Below, piece after piece: positions 49,842 through 58,286 of a stretch of DNA of 64,000 nt. Origin of the DNA: Scopulibacillus_A cellulosilyticus. Lineage in GTDB: Bacteria; Bacillota; Bacilli; Bacillales; Sporolactobacillaceae. The notes below the pieces were generated by a model that did not search any database, was not told where the DNA came from, and worked only from the letters and a program-made list of their open reading frames with translations. The stretch is from NCBI RefSeq assembly GCF_042665295.1, contig NZ_JBHTCO010000043.1:1-64000 (forward strand), in the 5' to 3' direction. A program made the translations under genes and the position numbers. Position 1 is the first letter of the stretch. Each line of letters starts with the position of its first letter.

Positions 49842-49870
49842 ATTATATTAATTTTTAAATTATTAGTAAA
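49842..49870 (-). promoter_or_regulatory. Promoter of the ABC exporter operon
   Basis: TTTACT (49865-49870), 17 bases, TATAAT (49842-49847) on the minus strand. The predicted start is about 40 bases before the leader peptide ATG. Confidence 0.65.
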
Positions 49871-49882
49871 ATTTTTTATTTA

Positions 49883-49926
49883 TAAATAAAAAGACCTTTG
49901 CTTAACTTAAACTGCAAAGGCCTTTC
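49883..49926 (-). terminator. Terminator of gapN
   Basis: Arms AAGACCTTTGC and GCAAAGGCCTT, followed on the minus strand by a T-rich run (TTTTTATTT). It separates gapN from the ABC operon promoter. Confidence 0.8.
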
Positions 49927-50008
49927 TGTTCTTTCCATTATATAATAATACTTTTACAACTTTGGCAACATCGTTATATTAATCAATCATGTACGGCTAT
50001 TTTACAAG

Positions 50009-51463
50009 TTAATCAGCAATATTTAAAACCGTTACCTTTTCGCGCGTCATTGATTCGATGCTTTTGCGAATGCCTTGCACGCCCAAACCTGATCCTTTTA
50101 CACCGATAAACGGGAAGTGGTCGGGGCCGCGTTCAGTACGTCCGTTAATTTGGACAGAGCCTGTTTCTATTTTATCGGCAATCGCAAATGCTTTGTTTAT
50201 GTCTTTTGTGAAGACACTTGCTTGTAATCCGAATTCAGACTCATTTGCGAATTTAACAGCTTCTTCATCAGATGATACACGAATGACAGGCAATACGGGG
50301 CCGAAGGGTTCTTCCCAAGCGACTCTCATGTCTTCTGTCACATGATCAAGAAGAGTTGGGTAAATCAAATTCCTGTCACGCCTGTTTCCTGTTAAAGGTA
50401 TTGCCCCCTTTTCGATGGCATCATCAATCAAACCTTGAACAAAATCAGCTGACCCGCCATCAATTAAAGGAACAACAGTACAACCGTCTTCTGGGGAACC
50501 TACAGATAACTTTTCAATTTCTTCTTTCAGAATGTCGACCAGCTCATCCGCCGCTTTTTCATGGACTAACACACGCTTGATTGCGGTACAGCGCTGGCCG
50601 GAATAGGAAAAGGCACCGCTAATGATATGTTTGGCAGCTTCCTTTAAATCGGCGTCTTCACGTACAATACCCGGGTCTTTTCCGCCAAGTTCTAGAACAA
50701 GCGGAATCATAGCAGCTTTTTTCGCCAAGCGGACACCTGTATTGGTTCCCCCTGTAAAGGAAATCATGTTGATGCCCTTATGTTCCACAAGGTAATCGCC
50801 AATCACTGAACCGCGCCCTGTAATAATATTAACAAGACCTTTTGGAAGTCCAGCTTTATGAAGAGCCTCAATCATTTTAATACCGCTGATCGCACCTTGC
50901 GTCGCCGGCTTAAAGATAACAGCATTTCCTGAAATGAGCGCCGGGGCTATTTTTGCTGCCGATAAATTGACCGGATAGTTAAACGGAGAGATCGCCAATA
51001 CAACGCCGAGCGGAACACGTTCGATGATTGCAATTTTAGATTTAGATCCGCCAGGGAAGCTGTCTCCTTTCATACTTTCCCCGTGCATATGCAGTGCTTC
51101 TTCCACTGTGTAACGAATGAAATCTGATGTGCGTAAGACTTCATTTCTAGCATCTTTCAGGCTTTTGCCAACTTCCTTCATAATGATTTCTGCTATTTCA
51201 TCCTGCATGTTAACTAATTCATCGGCCCAACGATATAAATAATTCGCACGATCCTGAAGCGAATTTTCAGCCCATCCTTTTTGTGCCGCCTGCGCGAAAT
51301 GAATGGCTTCATCAACTTCTTCTTGCGATATCGATTGTACCTTACCAATAGGTTCATTAAGGTAAGGTGAACGGATTTCAATTGTTTCACCTGACTTGCT
51401 TTCCTTCCATTCCCCGTTTGCATAAAACTCATAAGTTAATAAATTTAATACTTCAGTTGTCAT
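50009..51463 (-). CDS. gapN: Non-phosphorylating NADP glyceraldehyde-3-phosphate dehydrogenase
   Basis: A 484-residue ALDH-superfamily enzyme that oxidises glyceraldehyde 3-phosphate directly to 3-phosphoglycerate with NADP, giving NADPH and bypassing one ATP-forming step. It matches streptococcal GapN closely: AISPFNYPVNL with the oxyanion Asn, E258 in VLELGGKDP, C292 in SGQRCTAIKRV, and EEPFGPVLPVIRV. ATG at 51463 follows GAGGAGG. Its own terminator lies downstream, so it is monocistronic. Confidence 0.93.
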   Translation of the reverse strand: MTTEVLNLLTYEFYANGEWKESKSGETIEIRSPYLNEPIGKVQSISQEEVDEAIHFAQAAQKGWAENSLQDRANYLYRWADELVNMQDEIAEIIMKEVGKSLKDARNEVLRTSDFIRYTVEEALHMHGESMKGDSFPGGSKSKIAIIERVPLGVVLAISPFNYPVNLSAAKIAPALISGNAVIFKPATQGAISGIKMIEALHKAGLPKGLVNIITGRGSVIGDYLVEHKGINMISFTGGTNTGVRLAKKAAMIPLVLELGGKDPGIVREDADLKEAAKHIISGAFSYSGQRCTAIKRVLVHEKAADELVDILKEEIEKLSVGSPEDGCTVVPLIDGGSADFVQGLIDDAIEKGAIPLTGNRRDRNLIYPTLLDHVTEDMRVAWEEPFGPVLPVIRVSSDEEAVKFANESEFGLQASVFTKDINKAFAIADKIETGSVQINGRTERGPDHFPFIGVKGSGLGVQGIRKSIESMTREKVTVLNIAD

Positions 51464-51879
51464 ATAACGCCTCCTCAATTAAATATCAAATTTTTTATAT
51501 ATAATTTTCAATCTCTCGCTTTATATAAAGATTGCATAGAGATTGTTATTACCTGCCAATTTATTTAATGGGATAAAATAAGTCCTTTAGGGACATTTTA
51601 GGTCCCGACTGGGTATAAAAAAACTATTCAGATAATTAATCGGCTTTATTTCCCTTGATAACTGTAATTTTTCTCTGTACGGAAATATATTACTTTTTTC
51701 AAAAGGGCCTTTAGTTATCCAATTAACTATTTTTTGATTTTTGTTATTATTTATATAATCACAATTATTCCAATGTGTCAACTTGGTTTTATTCTGTTTT
51801 TTTAAAAATACAGCCGCCATTTGAAAGGTTTTTAAATTGAGAAAGTTGAGCCTTGGCACTCGTCCAAGGCTTCATCATT
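51464..51879. other. AT-rich gap between gapN and the DJ-1/PfpI gene
   Basis: A 416-base stretch. A small hairpin GGGAC/GTCCC lies at about 51589-51605. At 51848-51866 GCCTTGG/CCAAGGC probably ends the DJ-1/PfpI transcript. A 90-residue minus-strand frame at 51587-51859 has no ribosome binding site and an unlikely composition. No gene is supported. Confidence 0.5.
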
Positions 51880-52440
51880 TTATTTCATTAACTTCAAAAA
51901 TTCTCTCATAAATCCTGGCAAGTCCGGCCAAGCATGTCCAGATACTAAGTTGCCGTCAACATACAGCGTTTCTGTCGTATATTTGGCACCAAGATTTTCC
52001 ACATCAAACTGACAGGCACTGAAAGCCGTCATTGTTTTTCCTTTAAAATATTCTTTATTTTTTAAGGCTTCCAGTACAAGCGCCGCGTGACAAATAGCGC
52101 CGACCGGTTTATTATTTTCAAAGAAGTGATTGAGAATCCGCGGAATATTTTCATCCAGACGAATGTACTCTGGTGCTCGTCCGCCTGGTATAATCAAACC
52201 ATCATAGTCAGCGGGATCGACATCCGCAAAAGCTGTATGGGATTCAAGTAAATAAGCTTGCTTCTCGATGTATGTGTCCCAGTCTACAAAATCATGGGCA
52301 ACAGTATGCAATACTTTCTTTTTCGGTGAAGCAATAACCGCCTCATAACCTTCTTCTAACAGGCGATAATAAGGATAAAAAATTTCTAGTGCTTCAACGG
52401 CATCTCCGGTAATTAGAAGAACTTTTTTAGCCAAACACAT
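51880..52440 (-). CDS. DJ-1/PfpI-family protein
   Basis: A 186-residue class I glutamine-amidotransferase-fold protein. The nucleophile elbow is AICHAALVL with the reactive Cys near 115, and the preceding Glu lies in the EIFYPYYRLLEEGYE region typical of the group. Members are glyoxalases, proteases or chaperone-like deglycases; which applies here is open. AAAGGAG is only three bases before the ATG at 52440, so TTG at 52434 (start LAKKVLLITGD) may be the real start. Confidence 0.85.
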   Translation of the reverse strand: MCLAKKVLLITGDAVEALEIFYPYYRLLEEGYEAVIASPKKKVLHTVAHDFVDWDTYIEKQAYLLESHTAFADVDPADYDGLIIPGGRAPEYIRLDENIPRILNHFFENNKPVGAICHAALVLEALKNKEYFKGKTMTAFSACQFDVENLGAKYTTETLYVDGNLVSGHAWPDLPGFMREFLKLMK

Positions 52441-52605
52441 GCACTCCTTTAATTTTTCAAATTCCTTTATATCATTATCTACCTTAGCTGAAATTATTGT
52501 AAACCGGGTCTTTTTGTCGAATTTTTACTTTTTTTGATTTTTTCTTGATCACTGCCTCAACAGCTAACAGTTTTTTAAAGCTGCTATTTCAGCTATACTT
52601 GTAGA

Positions 52606-52660
52606 GTGAAACTTCCATCAAAGAGGGGAATTCGTTTCATCCCTCTTTAATGGTTAGTAT
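52606..52660. repeat. Structured repeat, short copy, upstream of topB
   Basis: GTGAAACTTCCATCA, AGAGGG, then CATCCCTCT and AATGGTTAGT form a hairpin also found at 57028-57078. Only the first module of the longer element is present. It lies about 35 bases before the topB start, so it may act on topB mRNA. Confidence 0.55.
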
Positions 52661-52690
52661 AGATTTGCGATTTTTGAAAGGAAGTTTTTA

Positions 52691-54787
52691 ATGAAATCAC
52701 TTGTACTTGCTGAAAAGCCAAGTGTGGCACGTGACCTTGCCCGTGTTCTTGGCTGTAAGCAAAATAATAAAAACTATATTGAAGGCCCAAAACATATCGT
52801 TACATGGGCGCTCGGACATCTTGTCGAATTAAAAATGCCCGAAGACTATAACAAGGAATATAAAACATGGCGGCTTGAAGATTTGCCGATTATCCCTAAT
52901 CACATGGGACTTAAAACAATCCGGAAGACGAGTCATCAATATAAAGCTATTGAAAGACTGTCAAAAAGAAAAGATCTTAAAGATTTGGTAATTGCGACCG
53001 ATGCCGGACGTGAAGGTGAACTGGTTGCCAGATGGATCATTGAAAGAATTCATTGGAAAAAGCCAATTAAGCGCCTTTGGATCTCTTCCCAAACAGATCG
53101 GGCAATCCGTGATGGTTTTAAACAATTGAAGCCCGCCAAGCAGTACGACGACCTTTATCAATCCGCCGTTTGCCGCGCCGAAGCCGACTGGCTGATCGGT
53201 TTAAATGTGACAAGAGCACTGACAACTAAATATGATGACCCATTGTCAGCAGGAAGAGTGCAAACACCGACTTTATCTATGATTTTAGATCGTGAGAAAG
53301 AAATTCAATCGTTTAGACCTCAAGAATACTGGACAATTGCCGCCAAGTTCGGCCCTCTTAAAGCCGCTTGGGAACGAAATGGAGAAAAACGGCTTTTCGA
53401 TGAAAAGATGGCCCAAGCGATTCATGGTAAAGTCAACGGCAAAATGGGCGCTGTCCGTGACATTAATAGAAAGGAAAAAGTCGAGCAGCACCCGCTGCCA
53501 TACGATTTAACAGAGTTGCAGCGGGATGCCAACAGACGTTTTGGTTTCTCAGCTAAAAAAACATTAAATACACTGCAGCGTCTTTATGAGCATTATAAAC
53601 TGGTGACTTATCCGCGTACGGATTCCCGTTACCTGACTAAAGATATGGAAGCAACCATGTTTGACAGACTCAAAGCCCTTTCATCAAGCTACAAAGCTGA
53701 GATCCAGCCGATTTTAAAACAAAAAGGACGAGTCGTTGCTAAAAAGGTGTTTAATGATGCAAAAGTTACGGATCACCATGCGATCATTCCAACGGATGAA
53801 ACACCATTTTTAGGAGATCTCACAAGCGATGAACGCAAGCTTTATGACATCATCGTCCGCCGCTTCCTGACTCTGTTTTATCCATCTTACAAATATGCGA
53901 GCATCCAAGTAACTATTGACGCTGAAGGTGAGACGTTTGTTGCACGTGAAACGGCCGTTATTGATAAAGGCTTCAAAGCAATAACAAGCGGAGATGAGGA
54001 AAAAGAAGCAAACCATCAGCTTGAAAATCTCAAAAGAGGGCAGACACTTTCAACCAAAGAATTAACGATTGATAAAAGATTAACCGAACCGCCGAACCGT
54101 TACTCCGAAGCCGATTTACTATCCCGAATGGAAAAATACGGTCTTGGCACGCCGGCGACACGGGCGGATATTATTGAAAAATTATTATCATCGCAATCGG
54201 TTGACAGGAAAAACGGACGGCTTTATCCAACACCAAAGGGAAAACAGCTGATCGACCTTGTCAATGATGAACTAAAATCACCTGAACTTACCGCCAGCTG
54301 GGAAAGGCAGCTTGAAGATATTGCCCGCGGCAAAGGAAATCCAAATGCCTTCTTAAGCAACATCCGCAAGAAAACCAAATGGCTCGTCTCAGAAATTAAA
54401 ACGAGTGATAAATCATACCGGGCTCACAACATAACCGGCTCAAAATGTCCGGAATGCGGCTCGCTTATGAAGGAAATCAAAGGCAAGGACGGCAGAATTC
54501 TCGTTTGCTCAAATCGGGAATGCGGTCACCGTAAACGGAAGGATCCGAAATTATCAAACCGCCGCTGCCCGCAATGCCATAAACGCATGGAAATCCATAA
54601 AGGCAACGCCGGCGTTTACTTCCAATGCCGGAACTGTAACGTTGTAGAAAAAGCCGATAATCAGAAGAAAGCTGTGACTAAGCGAGAAGAACGCCAGCTT
54701 CTCAAAAAATATAGCAAACAGGATGATTCGTTTGCAAATAACAGCCTTGCCGATGCTTTGAAATCAGCACTTAAAGATAAAGAATAA
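52691..54787 (+). CDS. topB: DNA topoisomerase III
   Basis: A 698-residue type IA topoisomerase. The Toprim domain starts SLVLAEKPSVARDLARVLG and includes ATDAGREGE; the active-site Tyr is in LVTYPRTDSRYL. The C terminus has two zinc-ribbon modules (CPECGSLMKEI...CSNRECG and CPQCHKRME...CRNCN) and a short basic-acidic tail ending ALKDKE. It unlinks replication and recombination intermediates. AAAGGAAG precedes the ATG. The last codons and terminator are duplicated at 63788-63932, marking the boundary of an accessory segment. Confidence 0.94.
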   Translation: MKSLVLAEKPSVARDLARVLGCKQNNKNYIEGPKHIVTWALGHLVELKMPEDYNKEYKTWRLEDLPIIPNHMGLKTIRKTSHQYKAIERLSKRKDLKDLVIATDAGREGELVARWIIERIHWKKPIKRLWISSQTDRAIRDGFKQLKPAKQYDDLYQSAVCRAEADWLIGLNVTRALTTKYDDPLSAGRVQTPTLSMILDREKEIQSFRPQEYWTIAAKFGPLKAAWERNGEKRLFDEKMAQAIHGKVNGKMGAVRDINRKEKVEQHPLPYDLTELQRDANRRFGFSAKKTLNTLQRLYEHYKLVTYPRTDSRYLTKDMEATMFDRLKALSSSYKAEIQPILKQKGRVVAKKVFNDAKVTDHHAIIPTDETPFLGDLTSDERKLYDIIVRRFLTLFYPSYKYASIQVTIDAEGETFVARETAVIDKGFKAITSGDEEKEANHQLENLKRGQTLSTKELTIDKRLTEPPNRYSEADLLSRMEKYGLGTPATRADIIEKLLSSQSVDRKNGRLYPTPKGKQLIDLVNDELKSPELTASWERQLEDIARGKGNPNAFLSNIRKKTKWLVSEIKTSDKSYRAHNITGSKCPECGSLMKEIKGKDGRILVCSNRECGHRKRKDPKLSNRRCPQCHKRMEIHKGNAGVYFQCRNCNVVEKADNQKKAVTKREERQLLKKYSKQDDSFANNSLADALKSALKDKE

Positions 54788-54850
54788 ATATAAAGAAAAC
54801 ACTGCATGCCATTCCAGCTTGCAGTGTTTTCTTTTGCATTTTAAAAAAGG
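54705..54850 (+). repeat. topB 3' end, left copy of a flanking direct duplication
   Basis: The last 27 codons of topB plus its terminator have a diverged direct copy at 63788-63932. Differences are scattered, and most within the coding part leave the protein reading similar. Confidence 0.85.
54792..54836 (+). terminator. Terminator of topB
   Basis: Arms AAAGAAAACACTGCA and TGCAGTGTTTTCTTT followed by TGCATTTT. A near-identical hairpin lies at 63874-63917. Confidence 0.9.
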
Positions 54851-54896
54851 CCTTTAACAAAAAAACTAATATAAAAAAGTGTCATTTATCACCTTT

Positions 54897-55781
54897 TTAG
54901 TTGTATTTCTTCAAAAACTTGACCACATCATTGGTCATTTTGGCTGCTTCCTCGGTTCTGGATGTTCCGAGGAGCTGAGTTGATTGGCTATGGGAAAGAG
55001 TTTTAGCTTTAAAATCTTCGACGGTGTTGCCAGCCTTTTTTGTTTTGTCCATAAATATTTCACTAGTATTTATGACATTGTCAATCAAAAACATTGGCGG
55101 AAGATTTTTGTTTGCTGCATAAGTAAACGGTGAAGCTTCTTCCCATACTTTTTGATCGTTTCCAAACACTTTTTTGTAGCTTCCAAATTTTTTTATAAAA
55201 TCTGTTAAATCAAGTGGGCCTTCTATGTTCACAACAGAATTGATCGTTTTGGATGAGAGCCCTACATTATTCAAATAGTTTGGATTTGCAGCGACTAGCA
55301 TCATTAAATGACCGCCGGCAGAATGGCCCATCAGGTTTATTTTCGTTCGATCAAAATGATACTTGTTGACATTGTCATACACCCATTTAATTGAATTGGA
55401 AACATTATTTTCCATTTCCTTGCAGGTTGCTTCCGGGGATAAGCGATAGTTAATTGAAATGAATGCATAACCTTTTTTAGTAAAAAATTCTGGTTTTGCT
55501 GAAACGTTTGTTTTATCCCCGCCTCTCCATCCGCCACCATGTGCATAAATGATAACAGGCAGTTTCTTCCCGCTTTGAACTTTTCGTGTATAGAGATCTA
55601 ATGTTTGCTTTGGGTTACTGCCATATTTAAGATTCGATTCTTTGACATCTTGTCCACTAGCACTCACCTCTTGTCTACTAGAATGCTGAAAATAATAAAA
55701 TGCCGACCCTAAAACGAGAATAAGGAAAACGATAAACGATATTAAGAGTCTTTGTTTCAAATGTATATTCCCTTTTTCCAT
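54897..55781 (-). CDS. Membrane-anchored alpha/beta hydrolase (esterase/lipase)
   Basis: A 294-residue protein with an N-terminal helix (about 10-28) that anchors it outside the membrane. HGGGW is the hormone-sensitive-lipase-type oxyanion motif and GHSAGGH holds the nucleophile; the Asp and His are probably in FLIDNV and LSHSQ, but these are weaker matches than usual. It is an esterase of unknown substrate. It is divergent from a TetR gene, and two TTGATTA(A/T)TCAA sites lie between them, so the TetR protein probably controls it. Confidence 0.82.
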   Translation of the reverse strand: MEKGNIHLKQRLLISFIVFLILVLGSAFYYFQHSSRQEVSASGQDVKESNLKYGSNPKQTLDLYTRKVQSGKKLPVIIYAHGGGWRGGDKTNVSAKPEFFTKKGYAFISINYRLSPEATCKEMENNVSNSIKWVYDNVNKYHFDRTKINLMGHSAGGHLMMLVAANPNYLNNVGLSSKTINSVVNIEGPLDLTDFIKKFGSYKKVFGNDQKVWEEASPFTYAANKNLPPMFLIDNVINTSEIFMDKTKKAGNTVEDFKAKTLSHSQSTQLLGTSRTEEAAKMTNDVVKFLKKYN

Positions 55782-55851
55782 ATTGATCCCTCTCCCTGTT
55801 TAATTATTTACTCCATTTCTCTATCATTCCTCTTTAAAAAAACAATATTGA

Positions 55852-55937
55852 TTGATTAATCAACATTTGTTTATAATTATAGATATAAACACGTTTCCTT
55901 CAATGATTAAATAAAAACAATTCGTTGATTATTCAAC
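55852..55937. promoter_or_regulatory. Two palindromic operators between the esterase and TetR genes
   Basis: TTGATTAATCAA at 55852-55863 and GTTGATTATTCAAC at 55924-55937, with a further half-like site GTTGATTA near 55953. They lie in the shared promoter region of two divergent genes and are natural sites for the TetR protein. Confidence 0.65.
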
Positions 55938-55986
55938 ATATTAATAAAAATTGTTGATTACCTTTAGGAAAGACTGGTGATTTAAA

Positions 55987-56535
55987 ATGTCTAAAGTGGA
56001 TAGAAGAATAACTAAAAGCCAAGAAGCTATAAAAAAAGCTGTTACTGAACTAATGACAGAAAAAAGTTTTGACGACATTACCATTCAAGATATTGCTGAC
56101 AAGGCAAATGTTAATCGAGGAACCATCTATCTTCATTTCACAGATAAATACGATTTATTGGATAAGATGATTGAAGAACATATGAACAATCTCAGAGAAC
56201 TATGCCAATCGGCTTCTGAGATGACGTTTCAAGAAGGAAATTATATCTGGTTCGAATACTTTGAGAATAACAAATTATTCTTTTCGACGATGTTAAAGAG
56301 TAAAGGTGCCCATTATTTTCGCAGTCGTTTTCTTGAGCTAGTCGTCCAAGAGTATAAACCTGAAGTTGATACAACCGAAGGAAAAAATCAAGGATTAAGT
56401 GAAGATGTAATTCTTCAATTTTTTGCCTCAGCCATCGTAGGGACAGTGGAATGGTGGTTTAAGAATGGAATGCATATTCCAACTCATGTAATAGCAGAAC
56501 AAACTGGGGTATTGTTAGATAGAAATCTAGAATAA
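55987..56535 (+). CDS. TetR-family regulator divergent from the esterase
   Basis: A 182-residue TetR protein: helix-turn-helix in residues about 8-55 (FDDITIQDIADKANVNRGTIYLHFTDKYDLL) and a C-terminal domain of the TetR_C_7 kind (ends VGTVEWWFKNGMHIP). It likely represses the divergent esterase gene and itself through the TTGATTAWTCAA sites. GGAAAGA lies before the ATG, a modest ribosome binding site. A good terminator follows. Confidence 0.88.
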   Translation: MSKVDRRITKSQEAIKKAVTELMTEKSFDDITIQDIADKANVNRGTIYLHFTDKYDLLDKMIEEHMNNLRELCQSASEMTFQEGNYIWFEYFENNKLFFSTMLKSKGAHYFRSRFLELVVQEYKPEVDTTEGKNQGLSEDVILQFFASAIVGTVEWWFKNGMHIPTHVIAEQTGVLLDRNLE

Positions 56536-56559
56536 TTGCCATTTCCACAAAAGAAATGA

Positions 56560-56607
56560 CCTGAGTCCCAATCTATACGGGACTCAGGTTGCATATTTGT
56601 TTTTTTG
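56560..56607 (+). terminator. Terminator after the TetR gene
   Basis: Perfect ten-base stem CCTGAGTCCC / GGGACTCAGG, followed by a stretch that includes TTTGTTTTTTT. Confidence 0.85.
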
Positions 56608-56710
56608 ATTAAGGACTGCTTGACAGGAGTCCACTTCATCTATTATTTCATTTGTAAGCATTATGCTACTAAGTAGAGCACTCATTTTTATGCTAATGCA
56701 TTGGCTTTTA

Positions 56711-56837
56711 TCACGCGCCTCTAACCTCTACGCCGGTTTCTTTTGCCGCTTCTACAAGTTCAAGGATTTCCTGTGCTGTTAAATTGACCTCGGCGGCTTT
56801 TATAGGATCCTCAATATGGGACGTTTTCGTAACGCCT
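56711..56837 (-). pseudogene. Aldo/keto reductase C-terminal remnant
   Basis: On the minus strand an open reading of about 41 codons starts right after a stop and reads GVTKTSHIEDPIKAAEV, then NLTAQEILELVEAAKE, ending VRGA. This is the C-terminal IPG-type loop and last helix of aldo/keto reductases. Nothing of the barrel upstream remains; instead a small zinc-ribbon gene overlaps the place where it should be. It is a deletion scar. The family assignment rests on pattern memory. Confidence 0.55.
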
Positions 56838-56967
56838 TATTTTTGAAACAATCCGAACACATTCCATACAATGTTTTAACTCCTTCTGGGCCATTAACTA
56901 TATCAATTACTTCCCCGCACACTTGACATATAATCGTTTCTTGTTTTACTTTTAATTCTTCCCCCAT
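56800..56967 (-). CDS. Small zinc-ribbon protein, function unknown
   Basis: A 55-residue protein with CQVCG and CSDC pairs that should bind one zinc, and a basic C terminus (KNKALRKRPILRIL). GGGGG lies six bases before the ATG at 56967. No family is recognised with confidence. Its 3' end overlaps the aldo/keto reductase remnant in another frame. CQVCG is shared with the small protein at 43193-43369. Confidence 0.5.
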   Translation of the reverse strand: MGEELKVKQETIICQVCGEVIDIVNGPEGVKTLYGMCSDCFKNKALRKRPILRIL

Positions 56968-57027
56968 CATTTTCCCCCATATTTTTTTTATAGTTACTAT
57001 GATAAAGACACAACTAAACGAATAATA

Positions 57028-57190
57028 AAGTGAAACTTCCATCAGTGGGATTTTGTTCATCCCTCACTGATGGTTAGTTGAACAAATCGGGGTGTTAGCG
57101 TCCGTTAACTACCGCCTAAACTTCGGCGCTTAAACTCAAGTTTTGAGGCGGGAGTTTTACGGACGGTTGCACCGGGATAAAACTTTTTTA
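57028..57190. repeat. Large structured intergenic repeat
   Basis: The first module is GTGAAACTTCCATCA, GTGGG, CATCCCTCACTGATGG, TTAGT. It is followed by a long hairpin: CGTCCGTTAACTACCGCCT pairs with AGGCGGGAGTTTTACGGACG around an inner stem-like stretch (GGCGCTTAAACT). It ends GCACCGGGATAAA. The first module recurs upstream of topB at 52606-52660. I recall similar sequences scattered in other Bacillales genomes. It is non-coding and very stable as RNA on either strand. Confidence 0.65.
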
Positions 57191-57215
57191 GTCAAAAGCT
57201 AGCTTCTATTTATTT

Positions 57216-58172
57216 CTAGTGTAAAAGTCTTTCAAGCAACCTATATTTATCCTGCTTATCGATTATTTCGGCATTAACATTTTTAAGTTCTTTGTGGATA
57301 ATTTTGTTTTCCTTAATTCCAATAGTTTGAACTGAATGTCCTTTTATTAAGAGTTCTACGGCCGCAATTCCCATTTTACTTGCTAATACCCGATCAAATG
57401 CTGAAGGTTTTCCCCCTCTTTGTATAAAACCTAACACCGTAGTTCTTACACTTATGTTTAATTTCTCTTCAATGTATCGTTGTAATTCCTGTAAATCAAA
57501 CATTCTTTCTGTTATGATTACGAGGTTATCATGTTTTCCGCTACTTATTCTTAAGTGTAATTTTGAACATATGGTCTCAAAATCTAATTTTCTTTCCGGG
57601 GTTGATATTATTTCTCCTCCACCTGCTAAAGCCGAATATAAGGCTAAATCACCGCAATATCTTCCCATTACTTCGACAATAGTCGTCTTATCATGAGAAA
57701 AATCTGTATCTTTAATTTTACCTATACACTCCAATACTGTATTTAAAGTTGTATCAAAACCAATAGAATAATCTGTATATGCCAAATCATTGTCTATCGT
57801 TCCAGGTATACCGATCACTTTAATACCTAGTTCATGTAATTTTTCGGCTCCTTTTAATGACCCTTCTCCGCCAATTACAACCAAAAAATTTATATCAAAT
57901 TTTTTTAAAACCTTAATAGCCTTTTTTCTTCCTGTTTCTAGCATAAATTCCGAAGACCTAGAAGTTTTTAATATTGTTCCGCCTTTATCAGCAATATCCT
58001 CTACCTTTGAAGAAGTTAATCGCTGAATTTTACCCTCAATTAAACCTTGGTAACCATACTGTATGCCCATTACATCTAGCTGATAGTAATTTGCTGTTTT
58101 TACTACCGCTCTAATAGCGACATTCATTCCCGGGGCATCTCCACCGCTTGTTAGGACCCCTATTTTGCTCAT
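57216..58172 (-). CDS. 6-phosphofructokinase-like protein with Asp103 changed to Glu
   Basis: A 318-residue PfkA-family kinase, the normal length. TSGGDAPGMN, PGTIDND (D127 and D129, E. coli numbering) and VMGRYCG are kept. The GGDGS loop reads GGEGS (residues 101-105), so the Mg-ATP-binding Asp103 is Glu. It may still use ATP, may have altered activity, or may act on another sugar phosphate. It lies in the accessory segment, apart from any pyk or acc genes, so it is unlikely to be the housekeeping copy. ATG at 58172 follows GAGGTG. Confidence 0.85.
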   Translation of the reverse strand: MSKIGVLTSGGDAPGMNVAIRAVVKTANYYQLDVMGIQYGYQGLIEGKIQRLTSSKVEDIADKGGTILKTSRSSEFMLETGRKKAIKVLKKFDINFLVVIGGEGSLKGAEKLHELGIKVIGIPGTIDNDLAYTDYSIGFDTTLNTVLECIGKIKDTDFSHDKTTIVEVMGRYCGDLALYSALAGGGEIISTPERKLDFETICSKLHLRISSGKHDNLVIITERMFDLQELQRYIEEKLNISVRTTVLGFIQRGGKPSAFDRVLASKMGIAAVELLIKGHSVQTIGIKENKIIHKELKNVNAEIIDKQDKYRLLERLLH

Positions 58173-58213
58173 AACCAATACACCTCTTACACGATAAGGA
58201 AATTTCGCAGTTT

Positions 58214-58250
58214 ATAAAAAATCTCCAGCAACTAGATAAACATTGCTGCC
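58214..58250 (-). terminator. Terminator between the MFS and PFK-like genes
   Basis: CAGCAA / TTGCTG stem followed on the minus strand by GAGATTTTTTAT. It suggests that the PFK-like gene has its own transcript, or partial readthrough. Confidence 0.65.
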
Positions 58251-58286
58251 GGAATTCTTTAAGATTGAATCAAGCAACCCAGCCTT

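Noticed and set aside
51587..51859. 90-residue minus-strand frame in the gapN/DJ-1 gap
   Set aside because: No ribosome binding site, Asn/Lys-rich random composition, and it crosses the probable terminator region.
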